64,000 bases of DNA from Saprospiraceae bacterium (GCA_016715405.1 JADKAE010000002.1:496001-560000); one strand, 5' to 3'; counted from the first letter of the stretch, positions 39,389 through 50,271 are shown. The notes: generated by a model not told the origin, from the letters alone. Numbers and translations are program-made.

Positions 39389-40333
39389 ATGCAAAAGTGG
39401 GTTTTTCAATTTGCGGGTTTATCGCTTGCACTTACGATCATTTTGGCCTCAGGCTGTACAGATGATCCGATCGTAGATCCTTCTTTAGGCCCCGATGTCC
39501 GTTTTGTCACCGAAACCGATTACCTCAGCGGCGACGCAGACGTAGTTCGCGGCGAGTTTTTCCAGGTGAAAATTACCGTTGACAAAGGAGACGGCAAACT
39601 CAAGTCGTTTACTGTTTATGAAGGCAGCGACAAACTGGCTACCGCCCGTTTTGACATCAACAACGGCGCTATTACCAGCAACAACCCGTTCCTGATTACC
39701 GGCGTCGACCAGGATGGCGCTACTTACGAATTTAAGATCGCTTCGCTCGACACGGAGGCAGCTACTACTTATACGTTTGAAGCTACCGACGAAAACAACC
39801 TACAAGACGAAGTATCGCTGGTGGTGACGACTAAAGCTCCGGCAACTACTCCGATAGAAATGAGCCTTTCCGGCGTGTTGTTTAACGCTTCGGGCCCTGC
39901 CGGTACCGGCGGACTCGACCTCGACACAGGTACGGGCACGGGGTCGCTTGCTGCCAGCGCCGAAATTCGCGACATGGGCATCAACTGCAGCGTTAACCCC
40001 CCCACATGGCGTCAGCAAATCGGTACGGCCAATGGCGCCGTTATGCGCCGCGTACGCGCAGAAATGGTGGAGAACTTCTCTTTTACCAATGCCAGTACTA
40101 AAGAAATTATTGCCGCAGCCTACGAAACGGGTTCGGTAATTTCTTCAAACCTCCCGACATTGTACTGCAACCCCGATGACAACGTTACTGTAACCAACGT
40201 TACCCTGCCATTGGTTGTCGGCGATATGTTTGCCATTTCGGCCAACGGTAAAATCTACCTCATCCGCGTAGATGAGATCAACGATGTTGCCGCCGACAAT
40301 AGCGACAACTACACGATGTCTATCAAGTATTAA
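39389..40333 (+). CDS. Hypothetical lipoprotein with Ig-like folds
   Basis: 314 aa, intact. Lipoprotein signal (LTIILASGC) followed by an acidic start. Residues ~35-150 look like a beta-sandwich (FFQVKITVDKGDGKLKSFTV, TTYTFEATDENNLQDEVS); ~155-310 contain GTGGLDLDTGTGTGS and an oxidised-looking Cys pair. No family is recognised. Probably outer-membrane anchored. Flanked by clear terminators, so it is a single-gene unit. Confidence 0.75.
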   Translation: MQKWVFQFAGLSLALTIILASGCTDDPIVDPSLGPDVRFVTETDYLSGDADVVRGEFFQVKITVDKGDGKLKSFTVYEGSDKLATARFDINNGAITSNNPFLITGVDQDGATYEFKIASLDTEAATTYTFEATDENNLQDEVSLVVTTKAPATTPIEMSLSGVLFNASGPAGTGGLDLDTGTGTGSLAASAEIRDMGINCSVNPPTWRQQIGTANGAVMRRVRAEMVENFSFTNASTKEIIAAAYETGSVISSNLPTLYCNPDDNVTVTNVTLPLVVGDMFAISANGKIYLIRVDEINDVAADNSDNYTMSIKY

Positions 40334-40376
40334 TAGCTATCGGGAAATCCCGAATAGGCTCTTGATAAGTAAAAGT

Positions 40377-40410
40377 GGAGCGCTGAATGCATTCGGCGCT
40401 CCATTTTTTT
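40377..40410 (+). terminator. Rho-independent terminator
   Basis: GGAGCGC/GCGCTCC stem with a GAATGCATTC loop region and a T8 tail, 44 bp after the lipoprotein stop. Confidence 0.88.
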
Positions 40411-40428
40411 TATTCCGAAGTCCACGCT

Positions 40429-40436
40429 TATCTTTG
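40429..40436 (+). promoter_or_regulatory. Putative -7 box (TATCTTTG) for the ACMSD gene
   Basis: Exact TAnnTTTG match 29 bp upstream of the ATG at 40466, directly after the preceding terminator. The -33 region is AT-rich (TTTTTTTATT) without a perfect TTTG. Confidence 0.45.
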
Positions 40437-40465
40437 CATCGCACAGTCTCTTAACAACCGCTGCT

Positions 40466-41479
40466 ATGCTAAAAATCGATATGCACACCCATATCATTCC
40501 GGAAAATTTACCGATGTGGGCCGATAAATTTGGATACGAGGGATTTATTCACCTCGAACACCACATGCCGGGCAGGGCGCGCATGATGAAAGGCGCACAG
40601 TTTTTTCGCGAAATCAAATCGAATTGTTGGGATACAACAGAACGCATCACTGAATACGCCCAATTTCACACACAAGTACAAGTCGTCTGCACCATCCCGG
40701 TATTGTTTTCCTATTGGGCCAAACCCGACGACGGCAGCGATATCGCCCGCTTTCTCAACGACCATATTGCGCAACTCGTCAGTGAATATCCCCGCCAATA
40801 CATCGGGCTCGGCACGCTGCCCATGCAATCAACCGAATTGTCTATTCGCGAGTTGGAACGCTGTCGCGAAATAGGACTTGTTGGCGTACAAATAGGCTCT
40901 AACATCAACGACAGAAACCTCGACGATCCTGCGTTTTTTCCCATTTTCGAAGCCTGCCAAGACCTGGGGCTGGCTTTATTCGTGCACCCCTGGAATATGA
41001 TGGGCCAGCAACACATGCAAAAATACTGGCTGCCCTGGCTGGTGGGCATGCCCGCAGAAACCTCGCGCGCCGTCTGCTCTATGATCTTTGGCGGCGTATT
41101 GGAGCGACTGCCGCAACTGCGCGTGTGTTTTGCCCACGCCGGCGGCTCTTTCCTGCCTACTATCGGTCGCATCGAACACGGCTTCAATTGCCGCCCCGAC
41201 CTCGTGGCCGTCGACAACCCCGTCAATCCCCGCGAATACCTGGGCCGGTTCTGGGTCGATTGTATCACCCACGACCCCCTTATGCTGCGCTATGTGCTCC
41301 AAACCGCCGGCGAAGACAAGGTCTGCCTCGGCTCCGATTATCCCTTCCCGCTGGGCGATCTCGAAATTGGCGCTTTTATCGAAGAAATGGATTTGCCGGA
41401 AAACACCCTCACGCGTATCTTTAGTACCAATACACTCGATTGGCTACAACTCGACCGGCATAAATTTGAAATAGGATAA
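40466..41479 (+). CDS. 2-amino-3-carboxymuconate-6-semialdehyde decarboxylase (ACMSD)
   Basis: 337 aa, matching the ~335 aa of bacterial ACMSD. Amidohydrolase metal ligands: HTH near the N-terminus, HPW in LFVHPWNMMG, and Asp in GSDYPFPLGD. The block YWLPWLVGMPAET and CFAHAGGSF are diagnostic of ACMSD. It removes CO2 from aminocarboxymuconate semialdehyde in the kynurenine pathway of tryptophan breakdown (or nitrobenzoate catabolism), diverting carbon from quinolinate. No other kynurenine genes are in the window. Frame intact. Confidence 0.88.
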   Translation: MLKIDMHTHIIPENLPMWADKFGYEGFIHLEHHMPGRARMMKGAQFFREIKSNCWDTTERITEYAQFHTQVQVVCTIPVLFSYWAKPDDGSDIARFLNDHIAQLVSEYPRQYIGLGTLPMQSTELSIRELERCREIGLVGVQIGSNINDRNLDDPAFFPIFEACQDLGLALFVHPWNMMGQQHMQKYWLPWLVGMPAETSRAVCSMIFGGVLERLPQLRVCFAHAGGSFLPTIGRIEHGFNCRPDLVAVDNPVNPREYLGRFWVDCITHDPLMLRYVLQTAGEDKVCLGSDYPFPLGDLEIGAFIEEMDLPENTLTRIFSTNTLDWLQLDRHKFEIG

Positions 41480-41510
41480 ACTATTCATATAACTGAAGCG
41501 TTAACAAAAC

Positions 41511-41894
41511 GTGCGTGCAACAGTCTACATATTAATCACGTATTTCCTGGTGGGTAGTATTTTACCAGGCATGGATTTCAGCCAGTTGACCAAATTGCCC
41601 AATTTGATCGAACACTACCGTCACCACCGCTCTTCCGACGATAAAACAACCGCCCTCGCTTTTTTTCTTCAGCACTTTGTCAACCCCAATTTGCACCACC
41701 ATCAAGACGCCGGCGATTGCCACAAAAAATTGCCGCTTAAGTCTTTCGAACACGCAGTCAATTATTTTATTTATGAAGAAACGGCGCCCGCTGTTTCGTC
41801 TTTTTTTTATAAAATAATCCCCTTTTCCTCACAGGAATTTCTTTCCATACTCTCCACCAGCGCTGTTTTTCGGCCTCCCATTTCCGTTCTGTAA
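41511..41894 (+). CDS. Small His-rich exported protein next to metal efflux genes
   Basis: 127 aa from GTG 41511. A hydrophobic N-terminus (TVYILITYFLVGSILPG) is followed by two His clusters (HYRHHRSSDD and HHHQDAGDCH) that could bind metal ions. It lies 117 bp upstream of the CusA-TolC gene on the same strand, an arrangement consistent with a periplasmic metal-binding accessory (inference). No named domain is recognised. Confidence 0.65.
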   Translation: MRATVYILITYFLVGSILPGMDFSQLTKLPNLIEHYRHHRSSDDKTTALAFFLQHFVNPNLHHHQDAGDCHKKLPLKSFEHAVNYFIYEETAPAVSSFFYKIIPFSSQEFLSILSTSAVFRPPISVL

Positions 41895-41899
41895 TTGAG

Positions 41900-42000
41900 G
41901 TTCTCGGTTCTCTGTTGTCCGTTATCGGTTGTCCGTATAGTGAACAGAGAACAGAGAACAGAGAACCGACAACAGACAACAGAGAACAGAGAACCGACAA
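41900..42000. repeat. AACAGAG-type hairpin repeat upstream of cusA-like gene
   Basis: The left arm has TTCTCTGTTGTCCG words, the right arm ACAGAGA heptads alternating with ACCGACAACA; short spacer GTATAGTG. It ends ~12 bp before the ATG at 42012. Confidence 0.85.
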
Positions 42001-42011
42001 CAACCCTCAAC

Positions 42012-45000
42012 ATGATCGAATCCATTATTCGTTTTTCCGTAAGGAACAAACTCATCATAGGACTGCTTACCCTGGCATTAATAGCCGGCGGTATATACGC
42101 TTTAAGGAGCCTGCCCATCGACGCCGTGCCTGACATCACCAACAACCAGGTGCAGGTAGTGACGGTATCGCCTTCGCTTGCCGCGCAGGAAGTGGAGCAA
42201 TTCATCACCTACCCCGTCGAAGTCGCTATGGCCAATATCCCCAACGTGGTGGAAATCAGGTCGGTATCGCGCTTTGGCTTGTCAGTGGTGACGATTGTTT
42301 TCAAAGACCACGTGCCCGTGCTCGAAGCCCGGCAGTTTGTCAAAGAACAAATCAGCCTGGCCACCGGAGAGATCCCCGAAGGCTTGGGACAGCCCGAGCT
42401 CATGCCCATCACTACGGGTTTGGGTGAGATATACCAATACGTGCTGCGCGTCAAATCCGGCTATGAAGACCGCTATGACGCCATGGAGCTTCGCACCATC
42501 CAGGACTGGATCGTGAAGCGCCAATTGGCTGGCACAGCAGGCATCGTGGAGATCAGCAGCTTCGGCGGCTTTCTCAAACAATACGAGGTGGCCATCGATC
42601 CGCTGCTGTTGCAAAGCTATAACCTCTCACTGGCCGAAGTCTTCGAAGCCTTATCGCGCAATAATCAAAATAGCGGGGGTAGTTATATCGAAAAACAACA
42701 CAACGCGTATTACATCCGCACCGAAGGCGTGGTGAAAAACCTCGACGATATCGGCAATATCGTTATTGCCAACCGCAACAACGTGCCCGTGCTGATCAAA
42801 AACGTGGGCAAACTACAATACGGCGCACCCAAGCGCTTTGGCGCGATGACCATGGACGGGCAGGGCGAAGCCGTAGGAGGCATCACGCTGATGCTCAAAG
42901 GCGCCAACTCTTCAGAAGCCCTCGCCAATGTGCACCGCCGTATTGAAGAAGTAAAAAAATTACTGCCCGAAGGTATTGATATCTACCCCTACCTCGACCG
43001 CTCGGTGCTGGTAGGCAAAACGATTCACACCGTACAAAAAAACCTGCTGGAAGGGGGTATCATCGTGGTATTCGTGCTGGTATTGCTGCTGGGCGATTTG
43101 AGGGCGGGATTTATTGTGGCGTCGGTGATCCCCCTGGCCATGTTGTTCGCTATCATCCTGATGCGCCAGTTCGAGGTCTCAGCCAACCTGATGTCGCTGG
43201 GCGCTATCGACTTCGGTATTGTAGTAGACGGCGCGGTGATTATCGTAGAAGGCGTTTTGCACACTATTTTCACCTTTTATGTGGGGCGAAAACTCACACA
43301 AGGGGAAATGGACGACATCATCACCGACTCTACCGCCCAACTCTTCCGGTCGGCGATCTATGGGGTATTTATCATCCTCGTCGTTTTTGTGCCTATCATG
43401 ACACTTACCGGCATCGAGGGCAAAATGTTCAGACCCATGGCTATGACCTTCAGCTTTGCCGTACTGGGCGCTTTGCTGCTGTCGCTGACCTATGTCCCCA
43501 TGATGTCGGCGCTGTTGTTGTCGAAAAACATACGCTCGCACCACACCTTTGCCGACAAGATCGTCAATGCGCTGCGCAGGATGTACAAACCTACCCTGGA
43601 GTGGGCGCTGCGCCACGCCAAGATCATACTGACAGGAGCTGTGGCCTTGCTCGTGGGCACATTTCTGCTCTTTTCAACGATGGGCTCGGAGTTTATCCCC
43701 ACCCTCGAAGAAGGCGACCTGGCCATGCAGCTGTCCATTCAGCCCGGCAGTTCGCTGTCGGAAAGCGTGCGCACCACCACCAAAGCCGAGAAAATACTGC
43801 TCGACAACTTTCCGGAGGTGAAACACGTGGTGTCTAAAATAGGCACCGCCGAAGTCCCCACCGACCCCATGGCCATCGAAGATGCCGATATCATGATCGT
43901 ATTGAAGGAAAAAGAAGAATGGACCAGCGCCACTTCGCGGGACGAGTTGGTAGACAAAATGAAGGCCAAACTCGAAGACGTGGCCGGCGCCTCCTTTGAA
44001 TTTACACAGCCTATCCAGTTGCGCTTCAATGAACTCATGACCGGCGCCAAAACCGATATTGCCATCAAAGTCTTTGGCGAAACGTAGAAACTCTCAAGCA
44101 ATTGGCTGACAAAGCGGCGCTGATCGTCCACGATATTCCCGGCGCCGGCGACGTCAAAGTGGAGCAGACCGAAGGTTTGCCCCAACTCCTGATCTCGTTC
44201 AACCGGGCCAAAATTGCGCAATACGGCTTCAATATCGAAGAGATCAACGCCCTGGTGCGCACCGCCTTTGCAGGTGAAGCCGCCGGGGTAGTCTTCGAAA
44301 ATGAACGCAAATTCGACCTGGTGGTGCGGCTGGCAGAGCCTTACCGCGGCGAGTTAGACCTCAACAGGTTGTTTGTGCACCTGCCCGACGGTCGCTCCAT
44401 TCCCCTCGGCGAAGTAGCCCAGGCGCATTACGCCGAAGGGCCCATGCAGATATCGCGAGAGGGCGCCCGGCGTCGCATCAACATAGGCGTCAACGTACGC
44501 GGTCGCGACGTGGCCAGCCTGGTAGCCGATATTTCGGCATCACTCGGTGCAAAGCTCAATTTGCCGCCGGGATATACTTTACAATACGGCGGGCAGTTTG
44601 AAAATCTGCGGGCAGCACAGCAAAGGCTTTCCATAGCCGTCCCCGTGGCGCTTTTGCTCATTTTTGCCTTGTTGTATTTTACTTTTGGTAAATTAAAATA
44701 TGCCGTCATGATCTTTTCTGCGGTACCGCTGTCGGCCATTGGCGGCGTTTTTGCCTTGTGGTTGCGCGACATGCCGTTTAGCATCTCTGCCGGCGTGGGT
44801 TTTATAGCCCTCTTCGGCGTGGCGGTGCTCAATGGCATCGTACTCATTAGCTATTTCAACAAGTTGCGCTTTGAAGAAGGCCTCGAAGACTGGCGGGAGA
44901 TCATCATCCAGGGCGGACTGGCGCGTTTGCGGCCGGTAGTTATGACCGCCACGGTAGCCGCGTTGGGCTTTTTGCCTATGGCCTTGTCCAATTCCAACGG

Positions 45001-46315
45001 CGCCGAGGTGCAAAAGCCGCTCGCCACGGTTGTCATCGGCGGTTTGATCACGGCTACCCTGCTCACGCTTATCGTGTTGCCGCTGCTGTACTACCTGGCC
45101 AATGCCGGGTGGCGCAAACCGCCGGCAGCCGCCGTGGCCACAGCCGTGTTGGCGTTGATGTGGTTATCACCGCTTGCTACCGGCGCACAAACCACGCCGA
45201 TCAGCCTCGAAGCAGCCGTAGAGAACGCAAAGCTGCGCCACCCCCAGCTCGAAAATGGCCGGCTAAAAGTGCAACAGGCCCAATTGGGCATTGATGCGGC
45301 CAGGCGACTTCCCGCCGCCAACCTGGAACTCGTGGGCGGACAAACCAATACCAGCCTCGTCGACTACAACTTCACCGCCACGCAGGGCCTCGGCAATATC
45401 GCCGCCGACCGGCAACGCCGGAAAGCGGCCGCTGCACAGACCGACCTGGCAGGCCGCGAATTGCTGGTAAGCACCCGCCAACTCAAATGGGAGGTAAGCC
45501 AGGCCCGGCTCGAAGCCAAATACGCCGAACGCCGCCGCTTCTTACTGGAGCAACAAGCGGCATTGTATCAGCAACTGGCCGACCGCGCCCGCCTGCAATA
45601 CGAAGCCGGCGAAACAGGCAGCCTCGATAAGGCCTATGCCGATAACCAACTTCTGCAGATCAACCGCGAACTGGTGGCCGCCCGCCTCAACGAGCAACAG
45701 GCCCTGTTGCAACTACAACAAACCGCCTGGCTGGAGCAAACGCCCTCCCTACCAGACGGTGAGCTGCCGGAATGGCCGCTGCCCGTGGTATCCACGCTGA
45801 CCCCTACCCTGCTGGCGCCGCTTCAGCAGCAGGTAGAAGTCAGCCGGCAGGAAACCCAGGTGCTGCAAAAGCAATTCAAACCCGAATTTACCGTCGGTTA
45901 TTTCAACCAAAGCATTCGCCCCGACCTGCCCCTGCAAGGCGTGGTAGCCGGCATGGCTTTGCCGATATGGCGAAAAAGCGGCAAAGCCAATATCCAGCAG
46001 GCCGTCGTGGCCGAGCAAATCGCGCAAAACGAAGTCAGGGCAGCCACCCATCAGTACCAGCTATCGGCCCAGATGGCCCGGCAACAGGCGCTGGCCCTCC
46101 GCCAGGATCTCGACACCGCCGGCAAAACCCTGCTCGACCAGTCGGCCAACCTGCGCCGCCTGGCCGATCTGCAGCGCAATGCCGGCGAAATTGATTATTT
46201 CCGATACGCCCAGTCGATAGAAGCAGCCTGGCGCAATGACCTGATGTATTTAGATTTGCTAAGGCGCTACGACATGGCCGTGCTGGCCTGGCGGTTTTGG
46301 ACAGACGGAGAGTGA
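42012..46315 (+). CDS. CusA/CzcA-family heavy-metal efflux RND pump with fused TolC-like domain (one frameshift)
   Basis: ATG at 42012 (MIESIIRFSVRNKLIIGLL). The first ~1040 aa are an HME-RND transporter: TM1, porter domains (LPIDAVPDITNNQVQV), the proton-relay motif GAIDFGIVVDGAVIIVEG in TM4, and the second half with SAGVGFIALFGVAVLNGIVL. The last ~370 aa (ISLEAAVENAKLRHPQLENG onward) form a TolC-like outer-membrane factor region. One base is missing near 44081; repaired length is 1434 aa. This inner-membrane/outer-membrane fusion is known in Bacteroidota. It should expel Cu/Ag or Zn/Co/Cd, using the adaptor encoded next. Metal choice is not decided. Confidence 0.88.
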
Positions 46316-46400
46316 GTGTGGGAGTGTGGGAGGGTGAGAGTGTGGGATTGTCTTGTCTTAATAAGCATCTCACCCTCTCACTCTCCCACACTCTCACTCT
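46312..46400. repeat. GTGTGGGA-word hairpin repeat
   Basis: Left arm GAGTGTGGGAGGGTGAGAG, right arm CTCACCCTCTCACTCTCCC, with a TCTTGTCTTAATAAG loop. It is closely related to 23056-23153. It lies between the pump and adaptor genes of one presumed operon, starting within the pump's stop codon. Confidence 0.85.
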
Positions 46401-46447
46401 AAAGCCAGGCAATACCGGGCAATCATCAATTTTAAAAAAAGACAATC

Positions 46448-47558
46448 ATGAAAAATCTCCAATATATCTTTCTTGTAATCTTGTTAGCGGCGCTGGCCGC
46501 TTGCGGCAAAAAAGCAGAAACAGCTACCGAAAGCCAAGCTACCGGGCCGGCAGTGATACACCTTACCGACGAGCAAAAACGCGTAGCGGGTGTACAAACA
46601 GGCGCGCCTAGTCGCAAACTCCTGTCGACGCCCATAGAATGCACGGGCAAAGTAGAAGTGCCGCCACAGAGCCTGGCATCGGTATACGCGCCCGTAGCGG
46701 GGTTCGTCAAAGTAGTCAAATACCTGCCGGGCGATTTCGTCAAAAAGGCGCCCTGCTCATCACCCTCTCGCACCCCGACCTGATCAAACTACAGCGGGAA
46801 TGGCTCGAAACCAAAAGCCGGTTGAATTTTCTAGAGCAAGAAAACAAGCGCAAGCAAACCCTTGCCGGCGCCGACGCCACCTCGCGCCGTGCCGCCGAAG
46901 AAGCCTCTGCGGAATACGAAGTAGCCAAGACCCACTACATGGGCTTAAAAGTAGAACTGGAACTCATCGGGTTGCCCGTGGTCCAGATTGAAAAAAGCGG
47001 TCTGCCGCAATCCGTACTTCACCTCTACGCGCCCGTCACCGGTTACATCACCCGCATTGATGCCAACCTGGGCAAACTGGTCAACTCCAGCGATCTGCTC
47101 TATGAAATCGTCGACAACAGCCACCTGCACCTCGAATTGCAGGTTTTTGCCAAAGACCTGGCCTACCTGAAGCCGGGGCAAAAAATCATCGCCACCGTGC
47201 CCGGCACCGACAAATCGCTGGAAGCCAAGGTGCACCTCGTAGGCAAAATGATCGACGACAATACCAAAACCGCGATGGTACACGGGCATTTTTTGACAGA
47301 ACCCGTGCCACTCACGCCCGGCACCATGGTGCAGGCCGGCATCCAGGCCAATCCGGTGGAAGTGTGGGCATTACCCGCCGGCGCACTGGTCCGCGAGGGC
47401 GACCAGACCTATGTCTTCATTCAATCGGCAGACGGCTTCGAGAAAAAAGCCGTCAAAACCGGCCGCACCCAGGCGATTGGACGGAAGTGATGGACCTCGA
47501 CGGCCAGTCGGTGGTGGTGCTGGAAGGAGCGTATTACCTGAATAATATGGAAGGATAG
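46448..47558 (+). CDS. Efflux RND periplasmic adaptor (CusB/CzcB-like) lipoprotein (two frameshifts)
   Basis: ATG at 46448; lipobox LLAALAAC. Barrel-sandwich hybrid halves (LASVYAPVAGFVKVVKYLPG and LHLYAPVTGYITRIDANLG) flank an alpha-hairpin (LKLQREWLETKSRL-type region). A beta-barrel and a membrane-proximal domain follow (GTMVQAGIQANPVEVWALP). An A run is one short near 46747 and a G run one short near 47474. The restored end reads DWTEVMDLDGQSVVVLEG; 370 aa. It bridges the RND pump and the fused outer-membrane part, and may hand metal to the pump. Confidence 0.85.
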
Positions 47559-47586
47559 GCGGGGCATTCGCATTGATGTGACAAAG

Positions 47587-47708
47587 GTGAGAGGGAGGGA
47601 GTGGGTGAGGGAGAGAGGGAGAGAAAACAAAGTATCCCTCTTACTTTTGACTTTGGGAGGAGGTGATTTATTGAGATCTAACTGCTGATTGCTGACTGCT
47701 AACTGCTG
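47587..47708. repeat. Low-complexity word repeats (GGGAGAGA and ACTGCTG heptads)
   Basis: 47587-47625 is GAGGGAGG/GAGAGGGA-type; 47680-47708 is four ACTGCTA/ATTGCTG heptads. They fill the gap between the converging adaptor gene and the membrane protein gene. Confidence 0.75.
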
Positions 47709-48587
47709 TTACAAACACCTCCCCTCCACCGCTTGTCGAAACGGCTCATCGCGCACCAAACGCTTATAAGTCTGTTCGTTGTGGGTGGGGTTTTGCTGCG
47801 GGCCGGCATCCTGGAAATAGATATCGGCAAGGCCGGCGAGGCCTTTGAGGTCGTAGGCTATTTCTACGAGGCAACGTGCGCGTTCTTCGGTGATATCGGG
47901 GTTGAGCGACAGATGCCTGGCCACCACGCGGTCGCGGTAGCGCTGTACTTGCGCAGTTGTCGGCCTGTCGAAATAAATGCGATTTACAAAGGGCTGGCTG
48001 CTGGCGTAGCGCACGGCAAACTCGTCGCCCGATTCGAGGGGCAAGCCGTTGCTCAGGGCGAGCGCGGGCTGGCTGCCTTTTTCTTCAAAAGCCATGGTGT
48101 TGGCCACAAACGCATAACGGATCATCAGCGAGTCGGGGCGGCGGGCCTCCACAAACACCCGGGCTACCGTCTCGCTGGCGTTGGGCCCGCTGAGCAGTTC
48201 ATCCAGCTTATCTTTAGGGTGGTACTGCCGGTATAGCAGCCAGCCTACGACAAGGGCCAGCACGGTCACAAAACTGCCCACCAGCAGCCAGGCTTTGATT
48301 TTATTACTCTTTGCGCGGGCGCGCCATTCGCGGTTTTGCGGCGTATCCACCTCCCGGTTCACGCGAAAATCGTATTCAAACCGGTCCGGCTTTCGCGTAA
48401 TGATCATCTCGCACAGCTCGTCTTCAATAAAAAAAGAATAATTGGCCGATTGCAGCACGTTGAAGTCGATCAGCACGATGCGCATATTGCAATACACCAT
48501 CAGGTGGCCGGTATTGTCGCCATGAAATACCCCCACTACATAGCGGCTGCCCGCGTCGTTGTGATATACCCAGTTGAAATTTGCCAA
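47709..48587 (-). CDS. Conserved-type single-TM protein of unknown function
   Basis: About 292 aa if started at TTG 48587 (ANFNWVYHNDAGSRY); a GTG further upstream extends it by 17 basic residues. Residues 1-80 form a beta-rich cytoplasmic domain (RYVVGVFHGDNTGHLMVYCN, NYSFFIEDELCEMII). One TM segment (AWLLVGSFVTVLALVVGWLL) is followed by an extracytoplasmic part ending EGRCL. I recognise no family. It shares its upstream region with the divergent paaY gene. Confidence 0.65.
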   Translation of the reverse strand: MANFNWVYHNDAGSRYVVGVFHGDNTGHLMVYCNMRIVLIDFNVLQSANYSFFIEDELCEMIITRKPDRFEYDFRVNREVDTPQNREWRARAKSNKIKAWLLVGSFVTVLALVVGWLLYRQYHPKDKLDELLSGPNASETVARVFVEARRPDSLMIRYAFVANTMAFEEKGSQPALALSNGLPLESGDEFAVRYASSQPFVNRIYFDRPTTAQVQRYRDRVVARHLSLNPDITEERARCLVEIAYDLKGLAGLADIYFQDAGPQQNPTHNEQTYKRLVRDEPFRQAVEGRCL

Positions 48588-48665
48588 AACAGATTTTCGT
48601 CTTCTTTGTATATTGCAAAGCACTCTAAAAAGATACACTTGTCAGCGGAAATATGTTGTAAAATT

Positions 48666-49271
48666 ATGATCTACGAATTCAAAGGATTTAAGCCGGTTAT
48701 CCACGAAAGCGCCTTCATTCACCCGCAGGCGGCAGTCACCGGCCACGTCTACATCGGCAAAGACGTATACGTGGGCCCCGGCGCCGCCATCCGGGGCGAT
48801 TGGGGCCATATCGTGATCGAAGACGGCTGTAATGTGCAGGAAAACTGCGTGATTCACATGTTCCCGGGGGTCACTGTACTGCTCAAAGCAGGCGCCCATA
48901 TCGGCCACGGCGCCACCATCCACGGCGCCACGATAGGCCGCAATTGCCTGATCGGCATGAACAGCGTGATCATGGACGAAGTCGACCTCGGCGACGAGTG
49001 CATAGTGGGGGCCCTGTGTTTTATCAAAGCCGGCGAGAAGATTCCCGCCCGCAGCATGGTGGTGGGCAACCCCGGTCGCATTATCAAAACGGTGACCGAC
49101 GAGATGATCGCCTGGAAGACAAAAGGCACACAGCTCTACCAAACGCTACCCCAGGAGATGCACGACCACTGGCGCCCCTGCGAACCCCTCCGCGAAATCC
49201 CCGCCGATCTGCCGCCGCAGGAGGCGCTGTATGCGACGTGGAGGAGAGTGAGGGAGGGAGAGAGGGAGTGA
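48666..49271 (+). CDS. paaY: PaaY-like thioesterase/gamma-carbonic-anhydrase-fold protein
   Basis: 201 aa from ATG 48666 (MIYEFKGFKPVIHESAFIHP). Left-handed beta-helix hexapeptide repeats (VYVGPGAAIRGDWGHIVIE, GAHIGHGATIHGATIGRNCL) with the His residues of the gamma-CA metal site. The C-terminal WRPCEPLREIP segment is characteristic of PaaY rather than generic carbonic anhydrases. In phenylacetate breakdown PaaY hydrolyses stalled CoA thioesters. paaZ lies 5 kb downstream on the same strand. The 3' end is followed by, and slightly merged with, a GGGAGAGA repeat. Frame intact. Confidence 0.85.
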   Translation: MIYEFKGFKPVIHESAFIHPQAAVTGHVYIGKDVYVGPGAAIRGDWGHIVIEDGCNVQENCVIHMFPGVTVLLKAGAHIGHGATIHGATIGRNCLIGMNSVIMDEVDLGDECIVGALCFIKAGEKIPARSMVVGNPGRIIKTVTDEMIAWKTKGTQLYQTLPQEMHDHWRPCEPLREIPADLPPQEALYATWRRVREGERE

Positions 49272-49318
49272 GGGAGGGACTGTTGGACTATTAGACTATT
49301 GGACCGGCAGCGACTATG
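49249..49318. repeat. GGGAGAGA / GACTATTG octad repeats
   Basis: GAGGGAGGGAGAGAGGGAGTG is followed by GACTGTTG, GACTATTA, GACTATTG words. It starts inside the last codons of paaY, so the repeat supplies the C-terminal REGERE residues. Confidence 0.75.
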
Positions 49319-49380
49319 CGACTGTACTGGCTGCTTTAGCTGCCAGAAAGCAGGCGAAGAAGGCAAGTGACATCTCGACT

Positions 49381-49388
49381 TATATTTG
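49381..49388 (+). promoter_or_regulatory. Putative -7 box (TATATTTG)
   Basis: Exact TAnnTTTG match 39 bp upstream of the phosphatase-fold lipoprotein ATG at 49428. No clear -33 TTTG. Confidence 0.4.
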
Positions 49389-49427
49389 TATAATAAGGCT
49401 AACTATTGTCTACAACTGCAAAAAAAA

Positions 49428-50271
49428 ATGAAAAAATAAAACCATACATTTTAATTCCACTACTACTGCTTGCTTGCATGACAGGAAACAGCCAGACGAA
49501 AGTAATGACATATAATCTTCGATTTGACAATCCGAGAGACAACGAAAATGCGTGGTCGGAGCGAAAAGACGAAGTAGTTCAATTGCTCGATTATTATGCC
49601 CCTGATTTTGCGGCACACAGGAAGGACTGCATAGCCAATTAGCGTATATCGCAGAAAAAATTCCGAACTTTAAATTTATCGGCGGCGCAAGAGACGATGG
49701 AAAGCAAAAAGGCGAATATTCGGCCATATTTTATAATTCAGCCAAATTTGATTTGCTTGTAACCAACACATTTTGGCTGTCGCCCAGCCAGGATACCGGC
49801 TCTGTGGGGTGGGACGCCGCTTTGCCAAGAGTATGTACGTATGGCATTTTTAAAAATAAAATGACAAATGATACGCTATACGTATTTAACGCCCACTTCG
49901 ATCATATGGGAGAAATGGCGCGAAAAATGTCCGCGACTTTAATTGTAGAAAAAATTAAAAACATCGGATTATTGAATAAAAAAATAATCCTGATGGGCGA
50001 TTTTAATTGTACTCCCCAGCAAGATCCCATTCAAATTTTTAAAAAAGAATTAAACGATGGGCTTGATATTTCAAAAAAACCGCTTTACGGCCCTCCCGGC
50101 ACTTTTAATGGTTTTGACGCCCAATTAATCCCGCAAAATAGAATCGACTACATATTCACTAAAAATATGGGAGTACTCAGCTACCGGCATATCAACGATA
50201 AAAGGCAAAATGGCTTGTGCGTTTCTGACCATTTGCCGGTGTTAGTGGATATGGGGCCGGGCAGCCGATAA
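49428..50271 (+). CDS. Endonuclease/exonuclease/phosphatase-fold lipoprotein (two frameshifts)
   Basis: ATG at 49428. Restoring one A in the A-run near 49436 gives a lipoprotein signal (KKIKPYILIPLLLLAC). A second break near 49605 (one T missing) is followed by GTQEGLHSQLAYI. Catalytic motifs of the EEP fold: MTYNLRFDNP, the restored TQEGL Glu, AHFDHMG, LMGDFNCTP, NRIDYIF and SDHLPV. Repaired length is 281 aa. It hydrolyses phosphodiester or phosphomonoester bonds in the envelope; the exact substrate is unknown. Confidence 0.82.
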
